10,341 bases of DNA from an uncultured Anaerosacchariphilus sp. Lineage in GTDB: Bacteria; Bacillota; Clostridia; Lachnospirales; Lachnospiraceae. Made by a program: the position numbers and the translations under genes. The stretch covers positions 1-10,341 of the forward strand of contig CAKROP010000048.1 of NCBI GenBank assembly GCA_934373375.1, in the 5' to 3' direction. This document shows, in pieces, positions 1 to 6,203 of the stretch (the first letter of the stretch is position 1; every line of letters begins with the position of its first letter). The notes under the pieces are model-generated. The model was not told the origin of the DNA, made no database searches, and worked only from the letters and a program-made list of their open reading frames with translations.

Positions 1-1
1 C

Positions 2-1087
2 TCCACAGCCTACGAACTCGCAAAACAGGGGAAAAAGGTCATTGTTTTGGAAAAATACGGAAATATTGGGGACGGCGCTTCCAGCAGAAATGGAGCAGGA
101 GTCCGTCTTAGCGGCCGTGTTGCTCCGGAATCAGATTTTGCAGCAATGGCGATAAAAAATATCTGGCCAACACTGGGAGAAGAGCTTGGCGCAGATCTGG
201 AGTATGAGGTGCATGGTTCTCTTACGATGGCTCATGGAGAGACTCAGATAAAATCCTGCGAGGGATTATTAAAGAAAAATGAGAAAGCGGGTGTGCCATC
301 CAGACTTATAGACGGCAGGGAAGCAAGGGAAATCTGTCCCTATCTTTCAGATTATGTCGATAAGGCTGTGTGGTGTGAACTCGATGGATACGCCAATCCT
401 ATGATTACGACACTTGCTTATTATCGCGCGGCCCGCCGGTTGGGAGTCGAGTACATTACAGGAGAAAATGTGGTTTCTCTGGAGAAGTATAAAGGAAGAG
501 CCAGAAGAGTCATTACAGAAAATGGAAATGTATATGAGGCGGAACATATTGTCCTGGCAGCAGGATTTAATTCCCGGAGAATCGCAAAAACGGTAGGTAT
601 CTGGATCCCATTTTTAAAGCGTGTGGATGAATGTATCATTACGGAAGTGCAGCCTAAAATGTTCAGAACCCGCATTTCCTGTGCAAATGGTGATTTTTAT
701 GGTCATCAGACAAATCATGGAAGCTTTATTTTCGGAGGCAATACCAATCTGGAGCGGTACGAAGAATGCTATGATGATAAGCCCATGTGTACCAATAAAA
801 ATGCCATTGATAAAGCTCGTATTGTGGGACAGTTTGTACCTGCATTAAAAAATGTAAAAATTGTACGTCAGTGGGCCGGATGGCTTGACTCCATGGTAGA
901 TAAGCTGCCGATTATTCAGGAAATGGAAGAGGTTCCGGGACTTGTGCTTGCATGTGGCTTTTCAGGCCATGGTTTTGCGATCGGACCGGCTGCCGGAAAA
1001 GTTGTGAGCGAGATTGTCCTGGGACAGTCGACGAGTATTGATGTGTCAGCGCTTCGTTACGATAGATTTAAGCCGACAGGATGCTGA
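2..1087 (+). CDS. FAD-dependent oxidoreductase of the DAO family (5' partial)
   Basis: The reading frame is open from base 2, so the true start lies before the window. The first visible residues (TAYELAKQGKKVIVLEK) are the helix and second strand of the Rossmann FAD-binding fold; the glycine-rich loop itself is cut off. They are followed by GASSRNGAGVR, the segment that contacts FAD in D-amino-acid oxidase, glycine oxidase and sarcosine oxidase beta-subunit proteins. HIVLAAGFNS is the typical mid-protein dinucleotide-fold strand, and LACGFSGHGFAIGPAAGK near the C terminus is the conserved second FAD-binding stretch. The family oxidises the C-N bond of amino acids or N-methyl amines in the cytosol; the substrate here cannot be read. 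A TTG at 47 lies inside the fold and is not a start. The HAD gene follows within a few bases, so the two are probably one transcript ended by the terminator at 1754. Confidence 0.85.
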   Translation, partial: STAYELAKQGKKVIVLEKYGNIGDGASSRNGAGVRLSGRVAPESDFAAMAIKNIWPTLGEELGADLEYEVHGSLTMAHGETQIKSCEGLLKKNEKAGVPSRLIDGREAREICPYLSDYVDKAVWCELDGYANPMITTLAYYRAARRLGVEYITGENVVSLEKYKGRARRVITENGNVYEAEHIVLAAGFNSRRIAKTVGIWIPFLKRVDECIITEVQPKMFRTRISCANGDFYGHQTNHGSFIFGGNTNLERYEECYDDKPMCTNKNAIDKARIVGQFVPALKNVKIVRQWAGWLDSMVDKLPIIQEMEEVPGLVLACGFSGHGFAIGPAAGKVVSEIVLGQSTSIDVSALRYDRFKPTGC

Positions 1088-1089
1088 AA

Positions 1090-1743
1090 ATGAAGATACA
1101 GGGCGTTATTTTTGATATGGATGGCCTGGTGTTTGATACGGAAAAGCTGGCAATGTGGTCCATTCAGGAGCTTGGTAAAAGGCGCGGTGTGGATTATAAA
1201 GCAGGAATGCCCGATTTAATGGGAGTGAATGCAAGTATGGCGGAACGCGCGTATAAGAAACGGTTTGGTGAGGAGTTTGATTACTGGGATTATCGCGCAG
1301 AGAGGCAGAAGCTTGTTGATCTCTACATAAAAGAAAACGGGTTACCCAAAAAAAGAGGCCTGGATGAGCTTCTTACATTTCTTCAGAGCCAGAAGATACC
1401 TATGGCGCTTGGTACATCCTGTGAAGAAAAACTGGTAAAGAGATATCTGGAGATTGCAGGAATCACCTCATATTTTTCAGTGGTAATATGTGGAAATATG
1501 GTAGAAAAGAGCAAGCCGGATCCGGAAATTTTCCTGACAGCAGCTTCGAAGCTGGGTACAGAACCGGGGAATACACTTGTTCTGGAAGACAGCTATCATG
1601 GAATCCGGGCCGCACACGCGGGAGGATTTCTCAGTTGTATGGTACCTGACCTGCAGCCTGTGACAGAGGAAATGAGAAAATTGTCAAATTGGCAGATGCA
1701 AAATCTTGGAGAGGTAATTCCGCTTATACAAAAAATTATTTAA
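1090..1743 (+). CDS. HAD-superfamily hydrolase, beta-phosphoglucomutase-like (subfamily IA)
   Basis: All four HAD motifs are present, numbered from the ATG at 1090. Motif I is FDMDG with nucleophile D9 and acid/base D11. Motif II is GTSC with the phosphate-binding Thr/Ser near 109-110. Motif III is KSKPDPEIF with Lys142. Motif IV is VLEDSYHGI with the metal-binding E166/D167. The insert between motifs I and II is the small helical cap of subfamily IA, whose members dephosphorylate or isomerise small sugar phosphates and similar metabolites in the cytosol. About 217 aa is the usual length. I prefer 1090 because AGGA at 1078-1081 lies 8 nt before it and MKIQGVIFDMDG is a typical N terminus. The alternative ATG at 1081 overlaps the upstream gene by 7 nt and has no spaced ribosome site. 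The precise substrate is unknown; partnership with the upstream oxidase is inferred from spacing only. Confidence 0.88.
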   Translation: MKIQGVIFDMDGLVFDTEKLAMWSIQELGKRRGVDYKAGMPDLMGVNASMAERAYKKRFGEEFDYWDYRAERQKLVDLYIKENGLPKKRGLDELLTFLQSQKIPMALGTSCEEKLVKRYLEIAGITSYFSVVICGNMVEKSKPDPEIFLTAASKLGTEPGNTLVLEDSYHGIRAAHAGGFLSCMVPDLQPVTEEMRKLSNWQMQNLGEVIPLIQKII

Positions 1744-1753
1744 AAACTTGCTC

Positions 1754-1792
1754 AAGCCGCGAGTACAACTCAAGTTGTACTTGCGGCTTTTT
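1754..1792 (+). terminator. Intrinsic terminator after the oxidoreductase-HAD operon
   Basis: AAGCCGCGAGTACAACT (1754-1770) pairs with AGTTGTACTTGCGGCTT (1773-1789) over 17 positions with one G-U wobble; the innermost pairs must open to make a loop. A run of five T (1788-1792) follows directly. It lies 10 nt after the HAD stop codon. Confidence 0.9.
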
Positions 1793-1830
1793 CATGGAAC
1801 AGGAAATTCCGATGGAACAGGCTTTTCCAC

Positions 1831-1860
1831 TTGACACAGAAAATCTCCGGGTGTACTGAT
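1831..1860 (+). promoter_or_regulatory. Putative promoter of the GntR-asparaginase chimera
   Basis: A perfect -35 box TTGACA lies at 1831-1836. The -10 region is weak: either TACTGA at 1854-1859 (17-nt spacer), or a TG-extended TG-T-ACTGAT with hexamer 1855-1860 (18-nt spacer). Transcription would start near 1867, inside the palindrome that follows. Ten-base direct repeats ATGGAACAGG lie just upstream at 1794-1803 and 1812-1821. Confidence 0.5.
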
Positions 1861-1863
1861 ACA

Positions 1864-1889
1864 AATATCAGTGATATATCATTGATATT
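1864..1889 (+). promoter_or_regulatory. 26-bp near-perfect palindrome, candidate operator
   Basis: The arms AATATCA (1864-1870) and TGATATT (1883-1889) flank a perfect inner palindrome TGATATATCA (1872-1881). Over the full 26 bases only one symmetric pair is mismatched. It sits over the expected transcription start and 41 nt before the GntR start codon, the position expected for an autorepressor site. Binding by the encoded protein is inferred. Confidence 0.6.
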
Positions 1890-1929
1890 CCAAAAACAAC
1901 AGGCAGACTTAAGATACAGGAGGCTCATT

Positions 1930-2589
1930 ATGGCGAAACGGCAGTCTATGACAGAAAAAGTCCTCGAGGCTCTGCGGGAGGATATCATCAACGGGGTTTA
2001 TGAGGAAAATGATATGATTACCGAGGCGGAGATTTCGGAAAAGTTCGGCGTCAGCAAGACGCCGTCCCGGGAGGCGCTGAATTACCTCTGTATGGAGGGA
2101 TTCCTGGACAAGATTCCCAACAAGGGATATCTGTTCAGAGGGCTTTCGGTGGCGGAGCTGCAGAGCCTGACGAAGCTGGTGGTGCTGACCGGAGCGCAGG
2201 TTCCCATCGGCCAGATGTTCACCGACGCCAAGCGGAACCTGCAGACGGCCTTTGCGGCGCTGGACGCAGGCCTGAGCGGGGTGATGATGGCCTTTGACGA
2301 TAAGATTATGGGCGACCCCCATTTTGAGCGGCGGAATCTCCTTCCCAAGCTGAAGAAGCTGACGGATCATGGGGTCAGCATTGCGGTGTGCAGCCAGTGT
2401 CTCTATGAGAAGAGCGATCTGTCCCTCTATGAGATGGGCCGCAAGCTTCTGGACTGCGGCGTCATTCCGGGCCGCGATATGACTACGGAAGCCATTGTGA
2501 CGAAAATGATGTGGGCGCTGGGACAGACAGAGTACCCGGCGGAGGTAAAGGAAATCTTTGCGCGGAATTACTGCGGGGAAGTGTCATGA
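1930..2589 (+). CDS. Chimera: GntR winged-helix domain fused to two fragments of type I L-asparaginase
   Basis: The start is ATG 1930, 6 nt after AGGAGG (1918-1923); the frame is open further upstream to a TTG at 1831, but that TTG is the -35 box. Residues 7-72 are a complete GntR helix-turn-helix (ISEKFGVSKTPSREALNYL, EGF, NKGYLF), and LSVAELQSL is the usual lead-in to an FCD effector domain. At about residue 81 (base 2170) the protein switches to asparaginase sequence: VVLTGAQVPI, TDAKRNL and FDDKIM (83-127). After a second switch near residue 128 it continues with the asparaginase C terminus: RRNLLPKLKKLT, SQCLYEKSDLSLYE, PGRDMTTEAIVTKMMWALGQ, through to YCGEVS (134-219). The family's N-terminal TGGTI and TDT catalytic segments and the roughly 90-100 central residues, including the catalytic Lys region, are absent, so asparaginase activity is not expected. 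Total 219 aa. It could be a deletion remnant that stayed in frame, a new regulator, or an assembly join. Confidence 0.8.
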   Translation: MAKRQSMTEKVLEALREDIINGVYEENDMITEAEISEKFGVSKTPSREALNYLCMEGFLDKIPNKGYLFRGLSVAELQSLTKLVVLTGAQVPIGQMFTDAKRNLQTAFAALDAGLSGVMMAFDDKIMGDPHFERRNLLPKLKKLTDHGVSIAVCSQCLYEKSDLSLYEMGRKLLDCGVIPGRDMTTEAIVTKMMWALGQTEYPAEVKEIFARNYCGEVS

Positions 2590-2618
2590 GCCTGCAGAAC
2601 AACAGAATATAAGAACCT

Positions 2619-2650
2619 AAAAGAGTGATCCGGCGGCGGATCACTCTTTT
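2619..2650. terminator. Bidirectional intrinsic terminator between convergent genes
   Basis: AAAAGAGTGATCCG (2619-2632) and CGGATCACTCTTTT (2637-2650) form a perfect 14-bp stem with loop GCGG. A-run and T-run flanks make it work on either strand. Its right arm is also the last three sense codons and the stop codon of the minus-strand RpiR gene. Confidence 0.88.
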
Positions 2651-3480
2651 GTCTGATTGATGGTTTCACGTATTTTATGTAAAACCGTATTGGTTTCCTT
2701 TTCCTTGCGGAACATGGTAATGGTGAAAAGCGTATCAATCAGGGCAAGCTGGGAAATCCGGCTGGACAGAGATTCCGTCCGATACTGGGTTTCATCGGCC
2801 ATGGATACCAGAACCACGTCCGCGTAACGGGACAGTTCGCAGATGAGGTAGCTTGTAATCAGAATGATCTTTACTTTATTTTTCTTAAGCTCCTCCGCAA
2901 TCATAATCATCTGCTTGGTCAATCCGGAATGGGAGACTATGATGGCGCAATCCCCGGGACCGGAAAGAGCTGCGTTCATCAGCTGCATATGAAAATCTTC
3001 GATATACTGTACGTGAACAGGAGAGCGCAGAAACTTGTGATAGGCGTCATAGCAGACGATATTCGAGCCGCCGGTTCCGAACAGATGCAGGGTGTTGCAG
3101 TCCAGAATGAGCGCGGCGGCCTTGGTGATTGCCTCCTCCGACAGAACATCAAGTGTGCTCTTCAAGGACTGGGTGGTAGAAGAGAAGACCTTCTGCGCAA
3201 TCGTAAGAGGGGAATCCTCTTTTTTGATATTTTCATGAACGGAAATTTCCGGATCAAATTCTTCCGTCAGCAGATCATTTCGAAAATCCCGAAATCCCTT
3301 ATATCCCAATTTTTTTGTAAACTGAAATACAGTAGAGTCGGCAATATTCAGAGAAGATGAGATCTCGTTGATGGTCATTTTTGAAACAGCCTTCGTGTTG
3401 TCCAGGATAAAATCAGCAATGGTCTGTTCTGTTTTGCTGCAATCCCGGTAAATGCTTTTTATTTTAGATTTGATGGACAT
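2641..3480 (-). CDS. RpiR/MurR-family transcriptional regulator (HTH + SIS domain)
   Basis: The N terminus (residues about 1-75) is the RpiR helix-turn-helix: SKTEQTIADFIL, INEISSSLNIADSTVFQFTKKLGYKGFRDF. Residues about 120-255 form a sugar-isomerase (SIS) domain: LHLFGTGGSNIVCYDAYHKF with the sugar-phosphate loop, IVSHSG, and the later VKIILIT strand. Such proteins sense phosphorylated sugars and repress or activate the adjacent catabolic operon. I chose ATG 3480 (279 aa): AGGA lies 9 nt upstream of it, and the alternative ATG at 3516 has no ribosome site and lies only a few bases after the expected transcription start. The gene is divergent from the mannose-type PTS operon, which is the likely target. 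The final codons overlap the shared terminator. Confidence 0.92.
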   Translation of the reverse strand: MSIKSKIKSIYRDCSKTEQTIADFILDNTKAVSKMTINEISSSLNIADSTVFQFTKKLGYKGFRDFRNDLLTEEFDPEISVHENIKKEDSPLTIAQKVFSSTTQSLKSTLDVLSEEAITKAAALILDCNTLHLFGTGGSNIVCYDAYHKFLRSPVHVQYIEDFHMQLMNAALSGPGDCAIIVSHSGLTKQMIMIAEELKKNKVKIILITSYLICELSRYADVVLVSMADETQYRTESLSSRISQLALIDTLFTITMFRKEKETNTVLHKIRETINQTKE

Positions 3481-3528
3481 GGCCCTTTTTCCTTTATTGA
3501 AATTGTGAATAATCATTAGCTGATTTTT

Positions 3529-3557
3529 ATTATAGCTGAGAAAAATGAAAAAAACAA
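3529..3557 (-). promoter_or_regulatory. Promoter of the RpiR-family gene
   Basis: On the minus strand a perfect TATAAT occupies 3534-3529, with TTGTTT at 3557-3552 as -35 and a 17-nt spacer. The start site would fall near 3522, which argues for translation from 3480. The heptamer TAGCTGA occurs twice on the plus strand around this -10, at 3517-3523 and 3533-3539. Confidence 0.65.
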
Positions 3558-3564
3558 CTAAAAT

Positions 3565-3606
3565 AAAATATTTTTTTAATTAAAGCTATTTACAAAAAAA
3601 TATTTT
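3565..3606. repeat. Two identical AAAATATTTT palindromes in the divergent promoter region
   Basis: The 10-bp perfect palindrome AAAATATTTT occurs at 3565-3574 and 3597-3606, centres 32 bp apart, close to three helical turns. The second copy lies between the -35 and -10 boxes of the PTS promoter. This would suit an RpiR operator pair, but the region is so AT-rich that chance is a real alternative. Confidence 0.35.
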
Positions 3607-3617
3607 TCTGCTAGAAT
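3589..3617 (+). promoter_or_regulatory. Promoter of the mannose-family PTS operon
   Basis: TTTACA (3589-3594) and TAGAAT (3612-3617) are separated by exactly 17 nt. TG at 3609-3610 extends the -10 box. Transcription would start near 3624, about 50 nt before the EIIA start codon. Confidence 0.8.
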
Positions 3618-3674
3618 AGGGTCATCAAAGGAAAAGGAGAACATGAGATCGTAACGAAGAATTAGGAGGCATGT

Positions 3675-4094
3675 ATGAAAAATCAGATTCTGGTATGTAC
3701 GCACGGACGGTTTGGAGAAGAGATGATTCGTTCGGCAGAGATGATTATCGGACCGATGGAGCACGCAAAAGCATTTTCCCTGCTGCCGGGAATGGATCCC
3801 TTTGAGTACAGACAGCAGATTCAGGATTATGTGGAAGAGCAGGAGGATACGGCATTCCTCTGTCTGGCAGATTTGTATGGCGGCTCCCCGTCGAATATGC
3901 TCGCGTCGCTGTGCGGAAAGGACAATATAGAAGTCGTATCGGGACTGAATCTCCCGATGCTGATAGAAGCCTATTCCCAGCTGGAAGTACTGGAGCCCGG
4001 CCGGCTGAAGAAAGAAATTATGGCGGCGCACGGCAATAGCTGTGTAGATGTAAAAGAAAAGCTGATGGAAACATTAAGAAATAAGGAGGGTTAA
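3675..4094 (+). CDS. PTS mannose/sorbose-family EIIA component
   Basis: This 139-aa cytosolic protein is a stand-alone type-4 EIIA domain, which takes phosphate from HPr and passes it to EIIB. The phosphorylated histidine is His10 in CTHGRFGEEM, the same position as in the N-terminal domain of ManX. LADLYGGSPSN (around 69-79) is the family's DxxGGSPxN loop, and VVSGLNLPMLIEA is the conserved helix start. AGGAGG at 3664-3669 precedes the ATG by 5 nt. In E. coli the A and B domains are fused; here B is the next gene, 3 nt after the stop codon. It is the first gene of a five-gene operon and its promoter is divergent from the RpiR gene, so induction by a sugar phosphate is likely. The sugar specificity cannot be read from EIIA. 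Confidence 0.94.
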   Translation: MKNQILVCTHGRFGEEMIRSAEMIIGPMEHAKAFSLLPGMDPFEYRQQIQDYVEEQEDTAFLCLADLYGGSPSNMLASLCGKDNIEVVSGLNLPMLIEAYSQLEVLEPGRLKKEIMAAHGNSCVDVKEKLMETLRNKEG

Positions 4095-4097
4095 GCA

Positions 4098-4598
4098 ATG
4101 GCAGATATCAAATTGGTTCGAATCGATTTTCGACTGATTCATGGACAGGTTATTACAAAGTGGTTCGGACAGATCATGGGAAAAGAAATTGTAATTGTGG
4201 ACGATGCATTATCTGCAGATTCCTTTATGTCAAGTGTATATGAGATGAGCGCGCCTCCGGGGGCAAAGGTTCATGTATATTCGGTGGAGCAGGCAGTGGA
4301 AAAATGGAACAACGATACCTTTTCCAATGGAAGAACCCTGGTCCTTTTCAAAAATGTAGATCAGGTATATGCAGCGTATAAAAAGGGATTCCCGTTCCAG
4401 GAGATTCAGATTGGCGGACTGGGAAGCGCTCCCGGACGCAAAGTGGTGTTCGGCCCGATCACGCTGAATGACCACGATGCGGGACTTTTGAACGAGATGG
4501 ATAAAGCAGGCGTTCACATTTATCTGCATCAGGTACCGGAAGAAGGAAAAATGGAATTCAAAGAAGTGTTGGCAAAGAATGATTTTAAAGTAGATTAA
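4098..4598 (+). CDS. PTS mannose/sorbose-family EIIB component
   Basis: At 166 aa it has the length of a single EIIB domain. The phosphorylation site is His15 in RIDFRLIHGQVITKW; the family consensus has RIDDRLIHGQV, so Asp is replaced by Phe at residue 11. IVIVDDALSAD and the later GGLGSAPGRK segment are typical of the fold. It receives phosphate from EIIA and transfers it to the sugar as it passes through EIIC/EIID at the membrane. AGGAGGG at 4084-4090 lies 7 nt before the ATG, and the gene starts 3 nt after the EIIA stop, which indicates co-translation. EIIB carries much of the sugar specificity in this family, but no particular sugar is evident by eye. Confidence 0.94.
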   Translation: MADIKLVRIDFRLIHGQVITKWFGQIMGKEIVIVDDALSADSFMSSVYEMSAPPGAKVHVYSVEQAVEKWNNDTFSNGRTLVLFKNVDQVYAAYKKGFPFQEIQIGGLGSAPGRKVVFGPITLNDHDAGLLNEMDKAGVHIYLHQVPEEGKMEFKEVLAKNDFKVD

Positions 4599-4622
4599 TA
4601 TCAGACGAAGGAGAAGAAGATT

Positions 4623-5366
4623 ATGGATATCGGATTAGCCCTGTTATGTGGAGTTTTATATTTTATGGGAACGAACAGAATGGGATACACCATGACGGCG
4701 CCGCTCGGTTCCCCTATTTTCATCGGTTTCTGTGTAGGCCTGTACCTGGGAGACGTGCCTACGGGCCTGATGATCGGAGCGTCGATTCAGCTGGTTTACC
4801 TGGGTATTATTATGACCGGCGGAAATGCGCCGGCGGATCAGGCTCTGGCTGCGGTTATCGCCCTGCCCATCGCCCTGAAATCGGGAATCGACGCGAATGC
4901 GGCGGTAGCCGTAGCGGTACCCTTTGGCGTGCTTGGCGTATTTCTGGATCAGATTCGAAGAACCACCAATTCCATCTGGGTCCGGATGGGAGATAAATGT
5001 GTAGTAGAGGGTGATACAAAGGGACTGTGGAAGGCGGCTTTCCTGTACCCGGAGCTTCTGACCATTCTGCTCCGCTTTGTACCTGTATTTATTCTGACCC
5101 TGCTTGGAACAGACGCAATCGCGAATCTTTTGAAGATTCTGCCGGCATGGATTATAACCGGCTTCTCTGTAGCGGGCGGAATCCTTCCGGCAATGGGATT
5201 TTCCATTATCATTGTAGCCATCGGAAAACCGAAGCTGCTTCCGTATTTCTTTATCGGATTTTTCGCGGTCCAGTACCTGGGAATCGGTACCATGGCGGCG
5301 GCAGTATTCGGAGCATGTATCGCAATGTTATCCATCTTTAACGGAATGAAGGAGGCAGAAAACTAA
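4623..5366 (+). CDS. PTS mannose/sorbose-family EIIC membrane component
   Basis: This 247-aa protein is strongly hydrophobic, with several membrane segments separated by short polar loops, and forms the sugar channel together with EIID. Family marks are an N-terminal helix, then GFCVGLYLGDVPTGLMIGAS, then IQLVYLGIIMTGGNAPADQA, where the family's conserved GG..P.D loop lies. AVAVPFGVLGVFLDQIRRTTN and the C-terminal MGFSIIIVAIGKPKLLPYFF are also ManY-like. AAGGAG at 4608-4613 lies 9 nt before the ATG. The stop codon overlaps the EIID start by one base (TAATG at 5364-5368), so the two subunits are probably translationally coupled to keep a fixed ratio. Confidence 0.94.
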   Translation: MDIGLALLCGVLYFMGTNRMGYTMTAPLGSPIFIGFCVGLYLGDVPTGLMIGASIQLVYLGIIMTGGNAPADQALAAVIALPIALKSGIDANAAVAVAVPFGVLGVFLDQIRRTTNSIWVRMGDKCVVEGDTKGLWKAAFLYPELLTILLRFVPVFILTLLGTDAIANLLKILPAWIITGFSVAGGILPAMGFSIIIVAIGKPKLLPYFFIGFFAVQYLGIGTMAAAVFGACIAMLSIFNGMKEAEN

Positions 5367-6193
5367 TGGCAGATCAGGAAAAGGTTACATTAACAAAAAA
5401 AGATTTGAAAAATGTATTTGCGCGCTGGTGGCTGACCACAGAGCTGTCCAATTCATACGATCGTCTGCAGGGACTTGCGTTCTGCAACGCGATTTCCAAG
5501 GCACTGAGAAAGCTTTATAAAAATGATGACGAGGGCTTTAAAGAGGCTCTGACCAGAAATATTGAGTTCTACAATTCAGAGGGTATTACGGGCTCTATGA
5601 TCCATGGTATCGTACTCTCCATGGAGGAGGAAAAGGCCAACGGAGCAGCACTTCCGGGCGAGGCCATTACCGGTATCAAGACCGGTCTGATGGGACCGAT
5701 TGCAGGAATTGGAGATACCCTGATCCATGGTACCTTAAAGCCGGTTATCCTGGGTCTTGCGTGTACCTTTGCCATGCAGGGTCATGCCCTGGGCGCGGCA
5801 ATTCCGTTCCTGGTTCCGATTCTCTGCATTATCATCGGATATTCCTTCCTGAAGTTTGGCTATAAGCTCGGTAAAGAGTCCGTTATGAAGCTGATGAAAT
5901 CCGGTCTGATTAACAATATCATAGTAGGAGCCAGTACCATGGGCCTGTTTATGATGGGCGCGCTGTCCAGCTCCTACGTAAAGGTATCTACGCCGCTGCA
6001 GTTCACCATGAAGAATGCGGATCCGATCGTTCTGCAGGATATTCTGGATCAGATTCTGAAGGGTATGCTGCCGCTGGCCTGCATTTTTGGAATTTACTGG
6101 TATTTCACACATAAGGGATCCAATTACAACAAGGTTATCTTTCTTGTATTGATTTTCTCTATGGTTGCAGGATTCTTCGGTATCCTCGGATAG
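5366..6193 (+). CDS. PTS mannose/sorbose-family EIID membrane component
   Basis: This 275-aa partner of EIIC is unique to the mannose PTS family. The N-terminal cytosolic part has WWLTTELSNSYDRLQGLAFC (21-40) followed by ALRKLY, the counterpart of the family's motif around the first amphipathic helix. GLMGPIAGIGDTLIHGTLKP (107-126) is the EIID signature. Hydrophobic stretches follow at about 127-165 and 182-202, with a last pair at 232-247 and 257-274. The ATG overlaps the EIIC stop by one base. The protein inserts in the cytoplasmic membrane and completes the A-B-C-D permease; no sugar specificity can be assigned by eye. Confidence 0.94.
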   Translation: MADQEKVTLTKKDLKNVFARWWLTTELSNSYDRLQGLAFCNAISKALRKLYKNDDEGFKEALTRNIEFYNSEGITGSMIHGIVLSMEEEKANGAALPGEAITGIKTGLMGPIAGIGDTLIHGTLKPVILGLACTFAMQGHALGAAIPFLVPILCIIIGYSFLKFGYKLGKESVMKLMKSGLINNIIVGASTMGLFMMGALSSSYVKVSTPLQFTMKNADPIVLQDILDQILKGMLPLACIFGIYWYFTHKGSNYNKVIFLVLIFSMVAGFFGILG

Positions 6194-6203
6194 GAGGAGC
6201 GTG

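Noticed and set aside
1794..1821. Direct repeat ATGGAACAGG (two copies, 18-nt period)
   Set aside because: Only two copies of ten bases, not placed on a promoter element; no third copy or inverted partner seen, so probably chance or minor duplication.
1831..1929. Upstream extension of the GntR chimera from a TTG codon
   Set aside because: The TTG is part of the TTGACA -35 box and the stretch contains the palindrome; ATG 1930 has AGGAGG at ideal spacing.
1909..2370. Open frame of 153 codons on the minus strand opposite the GntR chimera
   Set aside because: The plus-strand frame shows two recognisable protein families; the minus frame shows none and is favoured by the high GC there.
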